NCBI GenBank assembly: GCA_030039915.1
Contig: JASHUP010000092.1
Coordinates: 1 to 5,767, forward strand
Reading direction: 5' to 3'
DNA length: 5,767 nt
From: Thermoplasmata archaeon
GTDB taxonomy: Archaea > Thermoplasmatota > Thermoplasmata > UBA184
The notes beneath the pieces were generated by a model, which was given only the letters and a program-made list of their open reading frames with translations, had not been told where the DNA came from and ran no database searches. A program made the translations under genes and the position numbers. Within the stretch, counting starts at the first letter, position 1. Each line of letters starts with the position of its first letter. Below are positions 1-5,767 of the stretch, piece by piece.

Positions 1-1094
1 GTCACGGTCGCGAGACGTTCCGCGGCCTCTCGCGTGAGGCCGTTGTCGCCGAGGATCGTGTAGCGGTCGGGTCGGATCGTGTGGGCCATGACGAGGGCCT
101 TCACGACCTCCTCGTTGCGAACCCCGAGCTCTCGGGCCGTCGTCGGGGCGCCGATCGTGAGGAGGGAATTCTTGAGCCGCCTCCAGTCGCCGCCGTGAAG
201 ATACATCATCATGATCGCGCCGACCCCGCACTGCTCCCCGTGGAGGCTCGGATGCTCGCTTACCCGATCGAGCGCGTGACTGAAGAGGTGCTCACTGCCC
301 GAGCACGGCCGGGAGGAGCCGGCCACACTCATCGCGATCCCCGCGACGAGGATCGGGCGGATCGCGATCCAGACCGACTCCTCGAGGTTCGGCTTGATCG
401 AGGTCGCGTGGTCCATGATCTCCTGCGCCGCGTACTCGCTCAAGGTCGCGGCCGTGCTGGAATACTCCTCGTTCCGAAGGCGCACGGCGAGTCGCCAGTC
501 GAGCGTCGCCGTGAGGTTGGAGATGACGTCGGCGCACCCCGAGGCGAGCAGGCGGAACGGGGCTTGGACGATGAGCTGCGTATCGGCGATCACCCCGATC
601 GGCACCGCTCCCTCGGTGCTCGTGATGCTCGTGGCCCCATGAAGCGACGCGCGCGGCGAGGAGATGCCGTCGTGGGCGGCGGAGGTTGGGAGGCTCAGGA
701 AGGGGATGTGGAGCCGTGCCGCGACGACCTTGGTGATGTCGATCTTGCTTCCTCCCCCGGCTCCGACCAGAAATTCGGCCCCGGCCGAACGAACCTCGCC
801 TTCCACGCGGTCGACCTCGGCCTCGGTCGCTTCGTGCGCAATGATGGTCGCGACATGAAACCCGCCCTCGCTCAGGATCGTCGCCGCCCGGCGACCGGCG
901 ATCTCCGCCGTCTTCGGGCCCGTGACCACCGCACCGCGACTCGGGAATCCGAATTGACGACAGGTGGTCGCGAGCTCGTCGAGGACTCCGTGTCCAACGA
1001 GGACGATACGAGGAAAGACCATTCCCTTCGCCTTTCCGAAGACGGACTCGTAGCCAGAGGCGATGGACCGGGGCTGCGGTTCCTGGGACGCCAT
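1..1094 (-). CDS. egsA: sn-glycerol-1-phosphate dehydrogenase (C-terminal end cut by window edge)
   Basis: This enzyme reduces dihydroxyacetone phosphate to sn-glycerol-1-phosphate with NAD(P)H, the first committed step of archaeal ether-lipid synthesis in the cytosol. My reading gives 364 residues before the window edge, so at most a short C-terminal piece is missing, since family members are about 335-370 residues. Visible motifs are the nucleotide-binding GAGGGSKIDITK (residues 111-122), LPTSAAHDGISSPRAS (135-150), GCADVISN (186-193), SGSEHLFSHALD (265-276), HGEQCGVGA (285-293) and IGAPTTARELGV (314-325). By comparison with the glycerol dehydrogenase superfamily, D189, H269 and H285 are the probable metal ligands, and all are present. 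The ATG at 1094 is the only usable start: in-frame TAA and TGA stops lie just upstream and no other ATG, GTG or TTG intervenes. There is no Shine-Dalgarno sequence. The gene lies 67 bases downstream of queE on the same strand and could be co-transcribed or have its own weak promoter. Confidence 0.95.
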   Translation of the reverse strand, partial: MASQEPQPRSIASGYESVFGKAKGMVFPRIVLVGHGVLDELATTCRQFGFPSRGAVVTGPKTAEIAGRRAATILSEGGFHVATIIAHEATEAEVDRVEGEVRSAGAEFLVGAGGGSKIDITKVVAARLHIPFLSLPTSAAHDGISSPRASLHGATSITSTEGAVPIGVIADTQLIVQAPFRLLASGCADVISNLTATLDWRLAVRLRNEEYSSTAATLSEYAAQEIMDHATSIKPNLEESVWIAIRPILVAGIAMSVAGSSRPCSGSEHLFSHALDRVSEHPSLHGEQCGVGAIMMMYLHGGDWRRLKNSLLTIGAPTTARELGVRNEEVVKALVMAHTIRPDRYTILGDNGLTREAAERLATV

Positions 1095-1125
1095 GGGCCG
1101 AGAGAGCGGACGACGGAGCGTGGCT

Positions 1126-1139
1126 CATTAGCCTAACTG
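1126..1139 (-). promoter_or_regulatory. Weak TATA-like element before the glycerol-1-phosphate dehydrogenase gene
   Basis: The 67-base gap between queE and the dehydrogenase gene is G+C-rich except for a short A/T-richer patch, read on the minus strand as GTTAGGCTAATGA. It sits about 34-44 bases before the ATG at 1094. An archaeal TATA box here would give a transcript with a leader of roughly 5-15 bases, which fits the lack of a Shine-Dalgarno sequence. The match to the archaeal TATA consensus is poor, and read-through from queE is an equally good explanation. Nothing else is visible in the gap. Confidence 0.25.
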
Positions 1140-1161
1140 ACGGCGGGCCGGGCAGGGTCGG

Positions 1162-1791
1162 TCAGCGGCCGGGGACGTCGCCCCAGAGAACCTTGTGCTC
1201 CTGGAGCATCACCCGCACGTCGAGTCGGTCCCGGAGGACCCAATCCGCAAGACGCCCTGCGTTGGTTCCCCAGACCGGCTGGAAGACGAGCGTGGCTGGC
1301 CCCGTGTACTGGCGGACTACGCGGCGAGCGTAGAGGTAGTCCTTACGGTCCGCGATCACGAACTTGAGGATGTCCGATGCTCGAAGGTGGGGAAGGTTCT
1401 CCCATCGGTTGCGCTGCTCCATCCGCGAGGAGGGACATTTGACGTCGACGCTGAGCGCGACCCGAGGAACTCGGAGATAGGGGGACACGTCGAGCGAGCC
1501 CCCGGTCTCGATCACGGTCGTGACACCCCGCTCGGAGAGTCGGCGGACGAGGTCGACCGATTCGCGTTGCAAAAGGGGTTCGCCGCCGGTAAGGCAGACG
1601 TTGCGGGTCTTGTTGCGCGCGACCTCGGCGAGCAGCGAGGCGATGGAGCGCGCATGCCCCGGACCGAACGAGTACGGGGTGTCGCACCACGAACACCGAA
1701 GGTTGCAGCGCGCGGTTCGGATGAACGTCGTGCGAACGCCGGTGTACGGGCCCTCCCCCTGGAGCGAGTGGAATACCTCGATGATCCGCAT
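1162..1791 (-). CDS. queE: 7-carboxy-7-deazaguanine synthase, radical SAM
   Basis: QueE converts 6-carboxy-5,6,7,8-tetrahydropterin to 7-carboxy-7-deazaguanine using S-adenosylmethionine, a [4Fe-4S] cluster and Mg2+. In archaea the product normally leads to archaeosine at position 15 of tRNA. The protein has 209 residues, normal for the family. The N-terminal substrate segment QGEGPYTGVRTTFIR spans residues 11-25. The radical-SAM cluster motif CxxxCxxC is C29, C33 and C36 (CNLRCSWC), followed by D37-T38. LTGGEPLLQ is at 67-75, ETGG at 95-98, the DVKCPSS segment at 116-122 (family usually D-x-K-x-P-S-S) and the closing HKVLWG at 199-204. The ATG at 1791 starts exactly at the conserved N-terminus (MRIIEVFHSLQGEG). 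It lacks a Shine-Dalgarno sequence and is probably leaderless. No queC, queD or tgtA gene is in the window, so the pathway assignment rests on the family alone. Confidence 0.95.
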   Translation of the reverse strand: MRIIEVFHSLQGEGPYTGVRTTFIRTARCNLRCSWCDTPYSFGPGHARSIASLLAEVARNKTRNVCLTGGEPLLQRESVDLVRRLSERGVTTVIETGGSLDVSPYLRVPRVALSVDVKCPSSRMEQRNRWENLPHLRASDILKFVIADRKDYLYARRVVRQYTGPATLVFQPVWGTNAGRLADWVLRDRLDVRVMLQEHKVLWGDVPGR

Positions 1792-1816
1792 CGGCTGAAC
1801 GACGAGGGTCGCGGGG

Positions 1817-1824
1817 CTAAATCG
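1817..1824 (-). promoter_or_regulatory. TATA-like box for queE in the divergent promoter region
   Basis: On the minus strand this reads CGATTTAG, an A/T-rich island in an otherwise G+C-rich 104-base intergenic region. It lies 26-33 bases before the queE ATG at 1791, which would place transcription start at or within a few bases of the ATG. That agrees with the absence of a Shine-Dalgarno sequence. The assignment comes from spacing and base composition only. Confidence 0.4.
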
Positions 1825-1864
1825 GCTGCCGTCCAGCGGGAGCAGGCCCTCCGTCGAGAATCCC

Positions 1865-1872
1865 TCAAATAC
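1865..1872 (+). promoter_or_regulatory. TATA-like box for the leucyl-tRNA synthetase gene
   Basis: The plus strand reads TCAAATAC, 24-31 bases before the ATG at 1896, the spacing expected for an archaeal TATA box of a leaderless transcript. No Shine-Dalgarno match lies 4-12 bases before the ATG; the nearest GGTGA is about 19 bases away. Together with the box at 1817-1824 it makes a back-to-back pair whose cores are about 45 bases apart. Confidence 0.45.
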
Positions 1873-1895
1873 GGTGACCGTGTCGATGGCCCGTC

Positions 1896-4784
1896 ATGGA
1901 GTCCGCACGGGTCCTTCACTGGCAAGAAGCATGGGCCCGCGCGGGCCTTGCCACAGGACAGCGGTCGCCGTCCCGACGTAAATTCTACGCGCTCGTGGCC
2001 TACCCGGGCACGAGCGGCTTCCTGCACGTCGGGCACATTCGCGGTCTGCTCTACGCCGACGCTCTCCATCGATACCACCGGATGCTCGAGGAGGCCGTGC
2101 TGTTCCCCTTTGGCATTCACGCATCCGGACTCCCGGCCGTCACCTTCGCGCAGCGAGTGCAGGCCCGTGACCCGTCGATCGTCCGCCAGCTCGAGGATGC
2201 CGGCGTTCCCTCGTCCGAGTGGGCCGGGCTCGAGGACCCCGAGGCCGCCGCACGATTCTTGGGGGAGTCCTACCGAGCCGCGTTACGCTCCGTCGGGATC
2301 CTCGTCGACGCGACGACCTATCTCACGACGATCGACGACGATTACCGTGCCTTCATCCGATGGCAGTTCCGAGCGCTCGAGCGGACCCAGTCCCTGGTTC
2401 GCGGAACGTACTCGTCGTCGGTGTGTCCCGTCTGCGGGCCAGTCGCCGTCGACCCGTCCGAGACAGACCTCTCGAGCGGCGGCGACGCCGAGCTCCTGAA
2501 GTTCGCCACGGTGCCGTTCCGCCTGGACGACGGCCGGGTGCTGCTCGCAGCCACCCTTCGGCCCGAGACCGTGTACGGGGTCACGAATCTCTGGCTCGCG
2601 CCGGCGGAGACGCTGGTGGTCTGGCACCATGGCCAGGAGTCGTTCCTCGTGGCCCGCCCCGGCGGAGAGCGACTGGTGGAGCAACACGGAGGTCATCTCG
2701 GTCATGAGGTGCTGTCCGCGGAACTCGTGGGGCGCGAGGTCGAAGTTCCGTTCCGAAGGACCCGAGTACCCATTCTGGAGAGTCGCCTCGTCGATCCGTT
2801 GGTCGGAACCGGGGTCGTGATGAGCGTCCCCGCTCACGCGCCGGCCGATGCCGCGGCGCTCAAGGAGCTCCCCGGGCCGACCCGTGACCGGCTCGAGACG
2901 CCGCCCGTCCTCCTGGAGATCCCTCCCGGCGCTTCTCTGACAGCGTCCGAGGCCCAGCTCTCGGATGGGACCGGTTCCCCTGCCGAGCGGGCGTTGCGCG
3001 CCACGGGCGCGAAGTCGCTCACCGATACCGACGCCGTGGAAGCCGCGACCGAACGCCTCTACCGGCTCGAGTTCTCGCGCGGGGTGATGACCGTGGCGGG
3101 GCTCGCCGGCGTTCCGGTCCGCGAAGCTCGGACGAAAGTAGTCGAAGCATTGGCGAACGAGAGTTCGACGTTCGAGCTCCAGGAATTCTCGAAGCCGGTG
3201 ATCTGCCGGAACGGCCATCCGGTGATCATCCGGAAGGTTCCCGACCAGTGGTTTCTCGCGTACGGGGACCCCGAATGGAAGGAACGCACTCGCGAGGTCG
3301 TCGCTCGGTTGGTCACGTGGCCGGCCGACTACGGAAAGGAGCTCACGAGCATCCTCGACTGGTTCGGCGATCGTCCCTGCACACGGAAGGGCCGATGGCT
3401 CGGGACGCCGTTCCCGCTCGACCCATCGTGGGTCATCGAACCGATCGCGGACTCGACGTTCTATCCCGCGTACTACGTCGTCCGCCGATTTGTCTCGACC
3501 GGCCGGCTGTCGGCCTCCCAGCTGACGGACGCGTTCTTCGATTTCGTGTTCCTGGGGGAAGGACCGGGCGAGCCCACGGTGAACCGCGCTCTTCTGGACG
3601 AGGTGCGCGAGGAGTTCCTGTACTGGTATCCGCTCGACTTCAATATCGGCGGGAAGGAGCATAAGCGGGTGCATTTCCCCGTCTTCCTCTACACGCACGC
3701 CCGACTTCTCCCCGCCGAACTCCAACCTCGAGGCATCTACGTGCACGGTTGGTTGACCGGACCCGCGGGCACGAAGGTCTCGAAGAAAGAGGTCTCAAGC
3801 AAGGGCGGGAAGATCCCCCCGATCCGCCTCGCCCTCGACACGTGGGGACCGGATGCGCTTCGACTCGTCTTCGCGATCGTCGCCTCTCCCGCGCAGGATT
3901 TCGTCTGGGAGACGTCCTCCGCGGACTCGGCCGCGGGTCGTCTCGCCGATGCGGAACGTCTGGTTCGCGAGGCGTTCGGTGATTCGCCCGGGCCCCCCGA
4001 GTTGGACGCCTGGCTTCGGTCCGCGATGCACGAAGCCGTGCGGAGCGCGCGGAGCGCGTTCGACGCGACCGATCTGCGCCGGGCGGCGGAGGAGATCTAC
4101 GTGCACATCCCGAACCTGCTGCGACGGTACTACGCCCGAGGTGGGGCTCCGAGCGACGCGACGGACCAGGTCGCCCGGGCGTGGGTCAAGATGATGTCGC
4201 CGCTGACGCCGCACCTTGCCGAGGAGCTCGGAGATGGGAAATTCGCGGGCTTGGTCGCCGTGGAATCGTTTCCGACTCCCGACGAGTTTCCGCGGTCCCC
4301 GAACGCCGAAGCCGCCGAGGCGTTCCTCGACCGGCTCGAAGAAGACCTTCGCGCGGTCCTGCGACCGGCCGAATCCCGTGCAGGGCCGGCGGTCGAGGAG
4401 ATCGTGTTCTTCGTGGCGGAACCGTGGAAGGCGCGCGTAGATGCGTTGATCCGCGACCTCATTGCACAGTCGGAGGAACCGAGTGTGCGAGCCGTCATGG
4501 ACCGGGCGCTAGCCGACCCGGTCCTGGCCGCGCACCGCGGAGAGATCCCGAAGTACGTGCTCTCGTTCGCCCGTGAGGTGCGGGCCGAGCCTCCCCCGGC
4601 GGAGCCGCGGGTGGACGAGGAGGCGCTCCTTCGGCAGGCCGAAGGGTACCTCGTGCGGCGATTTGGCTTCGGAGCGATCCGAGTCGTTCGGGAAGGCGAG
4701 GCGTCGGACCTCGACCCGATGAACCGAAGGGATCGCGCACGGGCGGGCCGCCCGGCGTTCTACCTTCGACGACGGCCCGAGTGA
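1896..4784 (+). CDS. leuS: Leucyl-tRNA synthetase, archaeal type
   Basis: This cytosolic class Ia synthetase charges tRNA-Leu with leucine. It has 962 residues, usual for the archaeal/eukaryotic form. The HIGH motif is HVGH (44-47, in AYPGTSGFLHVGH). A zinc knuckle CPVC lies at 177-180. The inserted CP1 editing domain shows TLRPETVYG (220-228) and GTGVVMSVPAHAPAD (304-318), with the conserved editing aspartate at D318, so hydrolysis of mischarged tRNA looks intact. VPDQWFLAYGDPEW, CTRK (495-498), LGTPFPLDP and ADSTFYPAYY (518-527) follow, as in archaeal LeuRS. The KMSKS loop is altered to KVSKK (627-631) followed by SSKGG (634-638). The anticodon-binding helices include MMSPLTPHLAEEL (766-778), and the archaeal C-terminal domain ends in PAFYLRRRPE. 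The ATG at 1896 is the only start: an in-frame TGA lies at 1875-1877 with no other initiator between. The 3' end overlaps the convergent acetyltransferase gene by 25 bases. Confidence 0.95.
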   Translation: MESARVLHWQEAWARAGLATGQRSPSRRKFYALVAYPGTSGFLHVGHIRGLLYADALHRYHRMLEEAVLFPFGIHASGLPAVTFAQRVQARDPSIVRQLEDAGVPSSEWAGLEDPEAAARFLGESYRAALRSVGILVDATTYLTTIDDDYRAFIRWQFRALERTQSLVRGTYSSSVCPVCGPVAVDPSETDLSSGGDAELLKFATVPFRLDDGRVLLAATLRPETVYGVTNLWLAPAETLVVWHHGQESFLVARPGGERLVEQHGGHLGHEVLSAELVGREVEVPFRRTRVPILESRLVDPLVGTGVVMSVPAHAPADAAALKELPGPTRDRLETPPVLLEIPPGASLTASEAQLSDGTGSPAERALRATGAKSLTDTDAVEAATERLYRLEFSRGVMTVAGLAGVPVREARTKVVEALANESSTFELQEFSKPVICRNGHPVIIRKVPDQWFLAYGDPEWKERTREVVARLVTWPADYGKELTSILDWFGDRPCTRKGRWLGTPFPLDPSWVIEPIADSTFYPAYYVVRRFVSTGRLSASQLTDAFFDFVFLGEGPGEPTVNRALLDEVREEFLYWYPLDFNIGGKEHKRVHFPVFLYTHARLLPAELQPRGIYVHGWLTGPAGTKVSKKEVSSKGGKIPPIRLALDTWGPDALRLVFAIVASPAQDFVWETSSADSAAGRLADAERLVREAFGDSPGPPELDAWLRSAMHEAVRSARSAFDATDLRRAAEEIYVHIPNLLRRYYARGGAPSDATDQVARAWVKMMSPLTPHLAEELGDGKFAGLVAVESFPTPDEFPRSPNAEAAEAFLDRLEEDLRAVLRPAESRAGPAVEEIVFFVAEPWKARVDALIRDLIAQSEEPSVRAVMDRALADPVLAAHRGEIPKYVLSFAREVRAEPPPAEPRVDEEALLRQAEGYLVRRFGFGAIRVVREGEASDLDPMNRRDRARAGRPAFYLRRRPE

Positions 4785-5395
4785 CGTCGCAACGACCGCC
4801 GGGAAGGTCGATGGACCTTCGAGTCGCTCGCGAGACATGAGTAGAGGAGGACCGAACGCCACCGACCGCTCTTCCATACTTCGTCACGCAACCGACCCTC
4901 GTACCGAAAGCCGGATCGTGCCGCGACGCGTCGGGACCGAGCGTTCGCGGTGAACACGCGCGCCTCTACCCGGTGGAGTCCGAGGTCGCGGAATGCCGTG
5001 CGCACGAGCACACGGACCGCTTCGGTCGCGTAGCCGTGACCGCGAAACTCGCGGCCCACCCAGTATCCGACCTCGCCGGAATAGCTTCCCCGTTCGAGGT
5101 GGTGGAGCCCCACGCCGCCGAGCACCTGGCCGTCGGACCGGCGCACGATCGTGAGTCCGAGGGAACGGCCGGCCCGGCGGTTGACCCGGGTCCGACGGAT
5201 CCACATCCTGGCGTCGTTGCGGCGGTACGGGAACGGCATGTGCAGCGACCAGCGGGCGATCGACGGCTCGTTCAGAAGTCGAGTCAGCGCCGGAATCTCG
5301 CGGGGCGTCGGAGCGATGAGGTCGACACGACGGCCACGCAAGGGGAGCGGGAGACGCAGCAGGGAGTACCGGGGCTGGGGAGGGCGGGCAACCAC
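4760..5395 (-). CDS. GNAT-family N-acetyltransferase, RimJ/RimL-like
   Basis: This is probably an acetyl-CoA-dependent N-acetyltransferase. The RimJ/RimL branch acetylates protein N-termini, but many members act on small molecules, so the substrate is unknown. It has 211 residues; the core runs from about residue 19 (LRGRRVDLIAPT) to residue 190. VLGGVGLHHLE (91-101) and EVGYWVG (108-114) are the central strands. The acetyl-CoA pyrophosphate loop is EFRGHGYATEAV (116-127). HRVEARVFTANARSRRVAARSGFRYEGRLRD (141-171) carries the family N...S...A...GF..EG pattern. Residues 193-211 form an Arg-rich tail outside the fold. The start is GTG at 5395, chosen because the Shine-Dalgarno-like GGAAGTGA ends 4 bases before it and the fold begins soon after; no in-frame ATG occurs before residue 53. 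It sits 4 bases after the dCTP deaminase stop and is probably co-transcribed with it. Its 3' end invades the LeuRS gene by 25 bases. Confidence 0.85.
   Translation of the reverse strand: MVARPPQPRYSLLRLPLPLRGRRVDLIAPTPREIPALTRLLNEPSIARWSLHMPFPYRRNDARMWIRRTRVNRRAGRSLGLTIVRRSDGQVLGGVGLHHLERGSYSGEVGYWVGREFRGHGYATEAVRVLVRTAFRDLGLHRVEARVFTANARSRRVAARSGFRYEGRLRDEVWKSGRWRSVLLYSCLASDSKVHRPSRRSLRRHSGRRRR
4803..4820. repeat. Perfect 7-base inverted repeat with 4-base loop just past the leuS stop
   Basis: GAAGGTC (4803-4809) and GACCTTC (4814-4820) are perfect inverted copies around the loop GATG. The hairpin begins 18 bases after the leuS stop codon and lies inside the 3' part of the convergent acetyltransferase gene (about residues 192-197). 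No T-rich tract follows on either strand, so it is not a typical archaeal or intrinsic terminator. It may act at the RNA 3' end or be a chance consequence of coding sequence. Confidence 0.4.
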
Positions 5396-5399
5396 GGGC

Positions 5400-5407
5400 T
5401 CACTTCC
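5400..5407 (-). promoter_or_regulatory. Shine-Dalgarno-like site containing the dcd stop codon
   Basis: On the minus strand this reads GGAAGTGA, one mismatch from the archaeal consensus GGAGGTGA. Its last three bases are the TGA stop of the dCTP deaminase gene. Four bases later comes GTG, the acetyltransferase start. This is the only recognisable ribosome binding site in the window, and it belongs to the only clearly operon-internal gene. It decides the GTG start and suggests translational coupling. Confidence 0.6.
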
Positions 5408-5767
5408 GCCGGGTTCCCGACGCTCCTCTCCTGGAGAAATTGAGGAACATGCGGGACGGCGTCGGATGCGCCGACACCGCCCGGTACTTGGCGGAGCTCT
5501 TCTTCGAATAGCTGCGGTCGACGCGCCCCGAGATCTCGAAGTAGATCAGCTGACCCACGGGCATTCCCGAATAGATCCGTACCGGCACCTTCACGCTCAT
5601 CTCGAGCGTCCAGTAGTTGCAGAATCCCTCGTCTCCTTTACCGGCGGTCGAGTGGATGTCGATGCCCAGCCGTCCGACGCTCGACTTTCCCTCGAGGAAG
5701 GGCACGAACCCGTGGGTCTCGGTGTACTCTTCCGTGACCCCCAGGTACAGCTGCCCCGGAATGAGGA
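5400..5767 (-). CDS. dcd: dCTP deaminase, C-terminal 121 residues (N-terminus beyond window edge)
   Basis: dCTP deaminase removes the amino group of dCTP to give dUTP for dTMP synthesis. Some archaeal homologues also hydrolyse the dUTP to dUMP, and the fragment cannot tell which applies. Counting residues from the window edge, LIPGQLYLGVTEEYTE (1-16) is the strand before the active site, and EGKSSVGRLG (25-34) and IHSTAG (37-42) follow. FCNYWTLEM (48-56) carries the glutamate. An ungapped comparison with the E. coli enzyme, from memory, places S28, R32, A41 and E55 at S111, R115, A124 and the catalytic E138, so the active site looks intact. SGMPVGQLIYFEI (66-78) is the usual late strand, and the AKY/PTPS segment (92-104) the nucleotide-closing C-terminus. 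A basic tail (SRRGASGTRRK, 111-121) extends past the usual end. The open frame continues off the right edge, so the GTG codon at 5705 is an internal valine, not a start. Confidence 0.93.
   Translation of the reverse strand, partial: LIPGQLYLGVTEEYTETHGFVPFLEGKSSVGRLGIDIHSTAGKGDEGFCNYWTLEMSVKVPVRIYSGMPVGQLIYFEISGRVDRSYSKKSSAKYRAVSAHPTPSRMFLNFSRRGASGTRRK

Noticed and set aside
292..1128. 278-residue minus-strand open frame in the dehydrogenase region
   Set aside because: It is in a different frame from the real gene, is extremely Arg/Gly/His-rich and has no family motifs.
81..1136. 351-residue open frame on the plus strand opposite the glycerol-1-phosphate dehydrogenase gene
   Set aside because: No domain is recognisable, and the opposite strand encodes a complete set of dehydrogenase motifs.
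1195..2499. 434-residue open frame on the plus strand
   Set aside because: It runs antisense through queE, crosses the divergent promoter region and continues out of frame in leuS. Its composition changes to Ser/Pro/Arg-rich partway, so it is a shadow of two real genes.
2283..3746. 487-residue open frame on the minus strand opposite leuS
   Set aside because: It lies wholly antisense to a well-supported synthetase, has no recognisable domain, and is rich in Arg, Gly and Glu as expected for an antisense frame in G+C-rich DNA.
4041..4058. Tandem 9-base direct repeat CGGAGCGCG x2 in leuS
   Set aside because: It simply encodes RSARSA within a helical region of the anticodon-binding domain; two copies of a short G+C-rich word are not notable.
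4973..5443. 156-residue plus-strand open frame opposite the acetyltransferase
   Set aside because: It is antisense to a recognisable GNAT fold and has no motif of its own.
5703..5705. Possible GTG start for a 101-residue protein
   Set aside because: The open frame continues upstream to the window edge with conserved dCTP deaminase sequence (LIPGQLYLGVTEEY), so this codon is an internal valine.
1..5767. tRNA genes, CRISPR arrays, insertion sequences, riboswitches or attachment sites
   Set aside because: I looked on both strands and saw no tRNA T-arm pattern, spaced repeats, transposase motifs or long terminal inverted repeats; the only gene-free stretches are 67 and 104 bases.

Overview
The window looks archaeal and strongly G+C-rich (GC content judged by eye, not counted). 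Three lines of evidence point to an archaeon. The first gene is sn-glycerol-1-phosphate dehydrogenase, the enzyme that sets the stereochemistry of archaeal membrane lipids. The leucyl-tRNA synthetase is of the archaeal/eukaryotic type. The genes that begin a transcript have no Shine-Dalgarno sequence but do have A/T-rich TATA-like boxes about 25-35 bases before the ATG, as in leaderless archaeal transcription. A high-GC euryarchaeal lineage, perhaps Thermoplasmatota, is my guess; the sequence does not fix the phylum.

Layout. Bases 1-1094 (minus): sn-glycerol-1-phosphate dehydrogenase, cut by the left edge only at its extreme C-terminus. Bases 1162-1791 (minus): the radical-SAM enzyme QueE, 67 bases upstream of the dehydrogenase gene on the same strand. 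Bases 1792-1895: a 104-base divergent promoter region. Bases 1896-4784 (plus): a 962-residue leucyl-tRNA synthetase. Bases 4760-5395 (minus): a GNAT acetyltransferase of the RimJ/RimL kind, which runs tail-to-tail into the synthetase gene with a 25-base overlap. Bases 5400-5767 (minus): the C-terminal 121 residues of a dCTP deaminase, cut by the right edge and separated from the acetyltransferase start by 4 bases.

The genes are mostly housekeeping: membrane lipid backbone synthesis, 7-deazaguanine synthesis (in archaea usually for archaeosine in tRNA), leucine charging of tRNA, protein or small-molecule N-acetylation, and supply of dUTP for dTMP synthesis. QueE and LeuRS both serve tRNA and share a divergent promoter region, but that is not proof of co-regulation. 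The deaminase and acetyltransferase genes form a tight two-gene transcription unit in which a Shine-Dalgarno-like sequence contains the upstream stop codon.

I found no mobile element, CRISPR array, RNA gene or clearly new system. The most notable points are an altered KMSKS region and zinc site in the LeuRS, the convergent gene overlap with an Arg-rich tail on the acetyltransferase, and the mixed leaderless/Shine-Dalgarno initiation signals. Long open frames opposite the real genes are by-products of the high G+C content.
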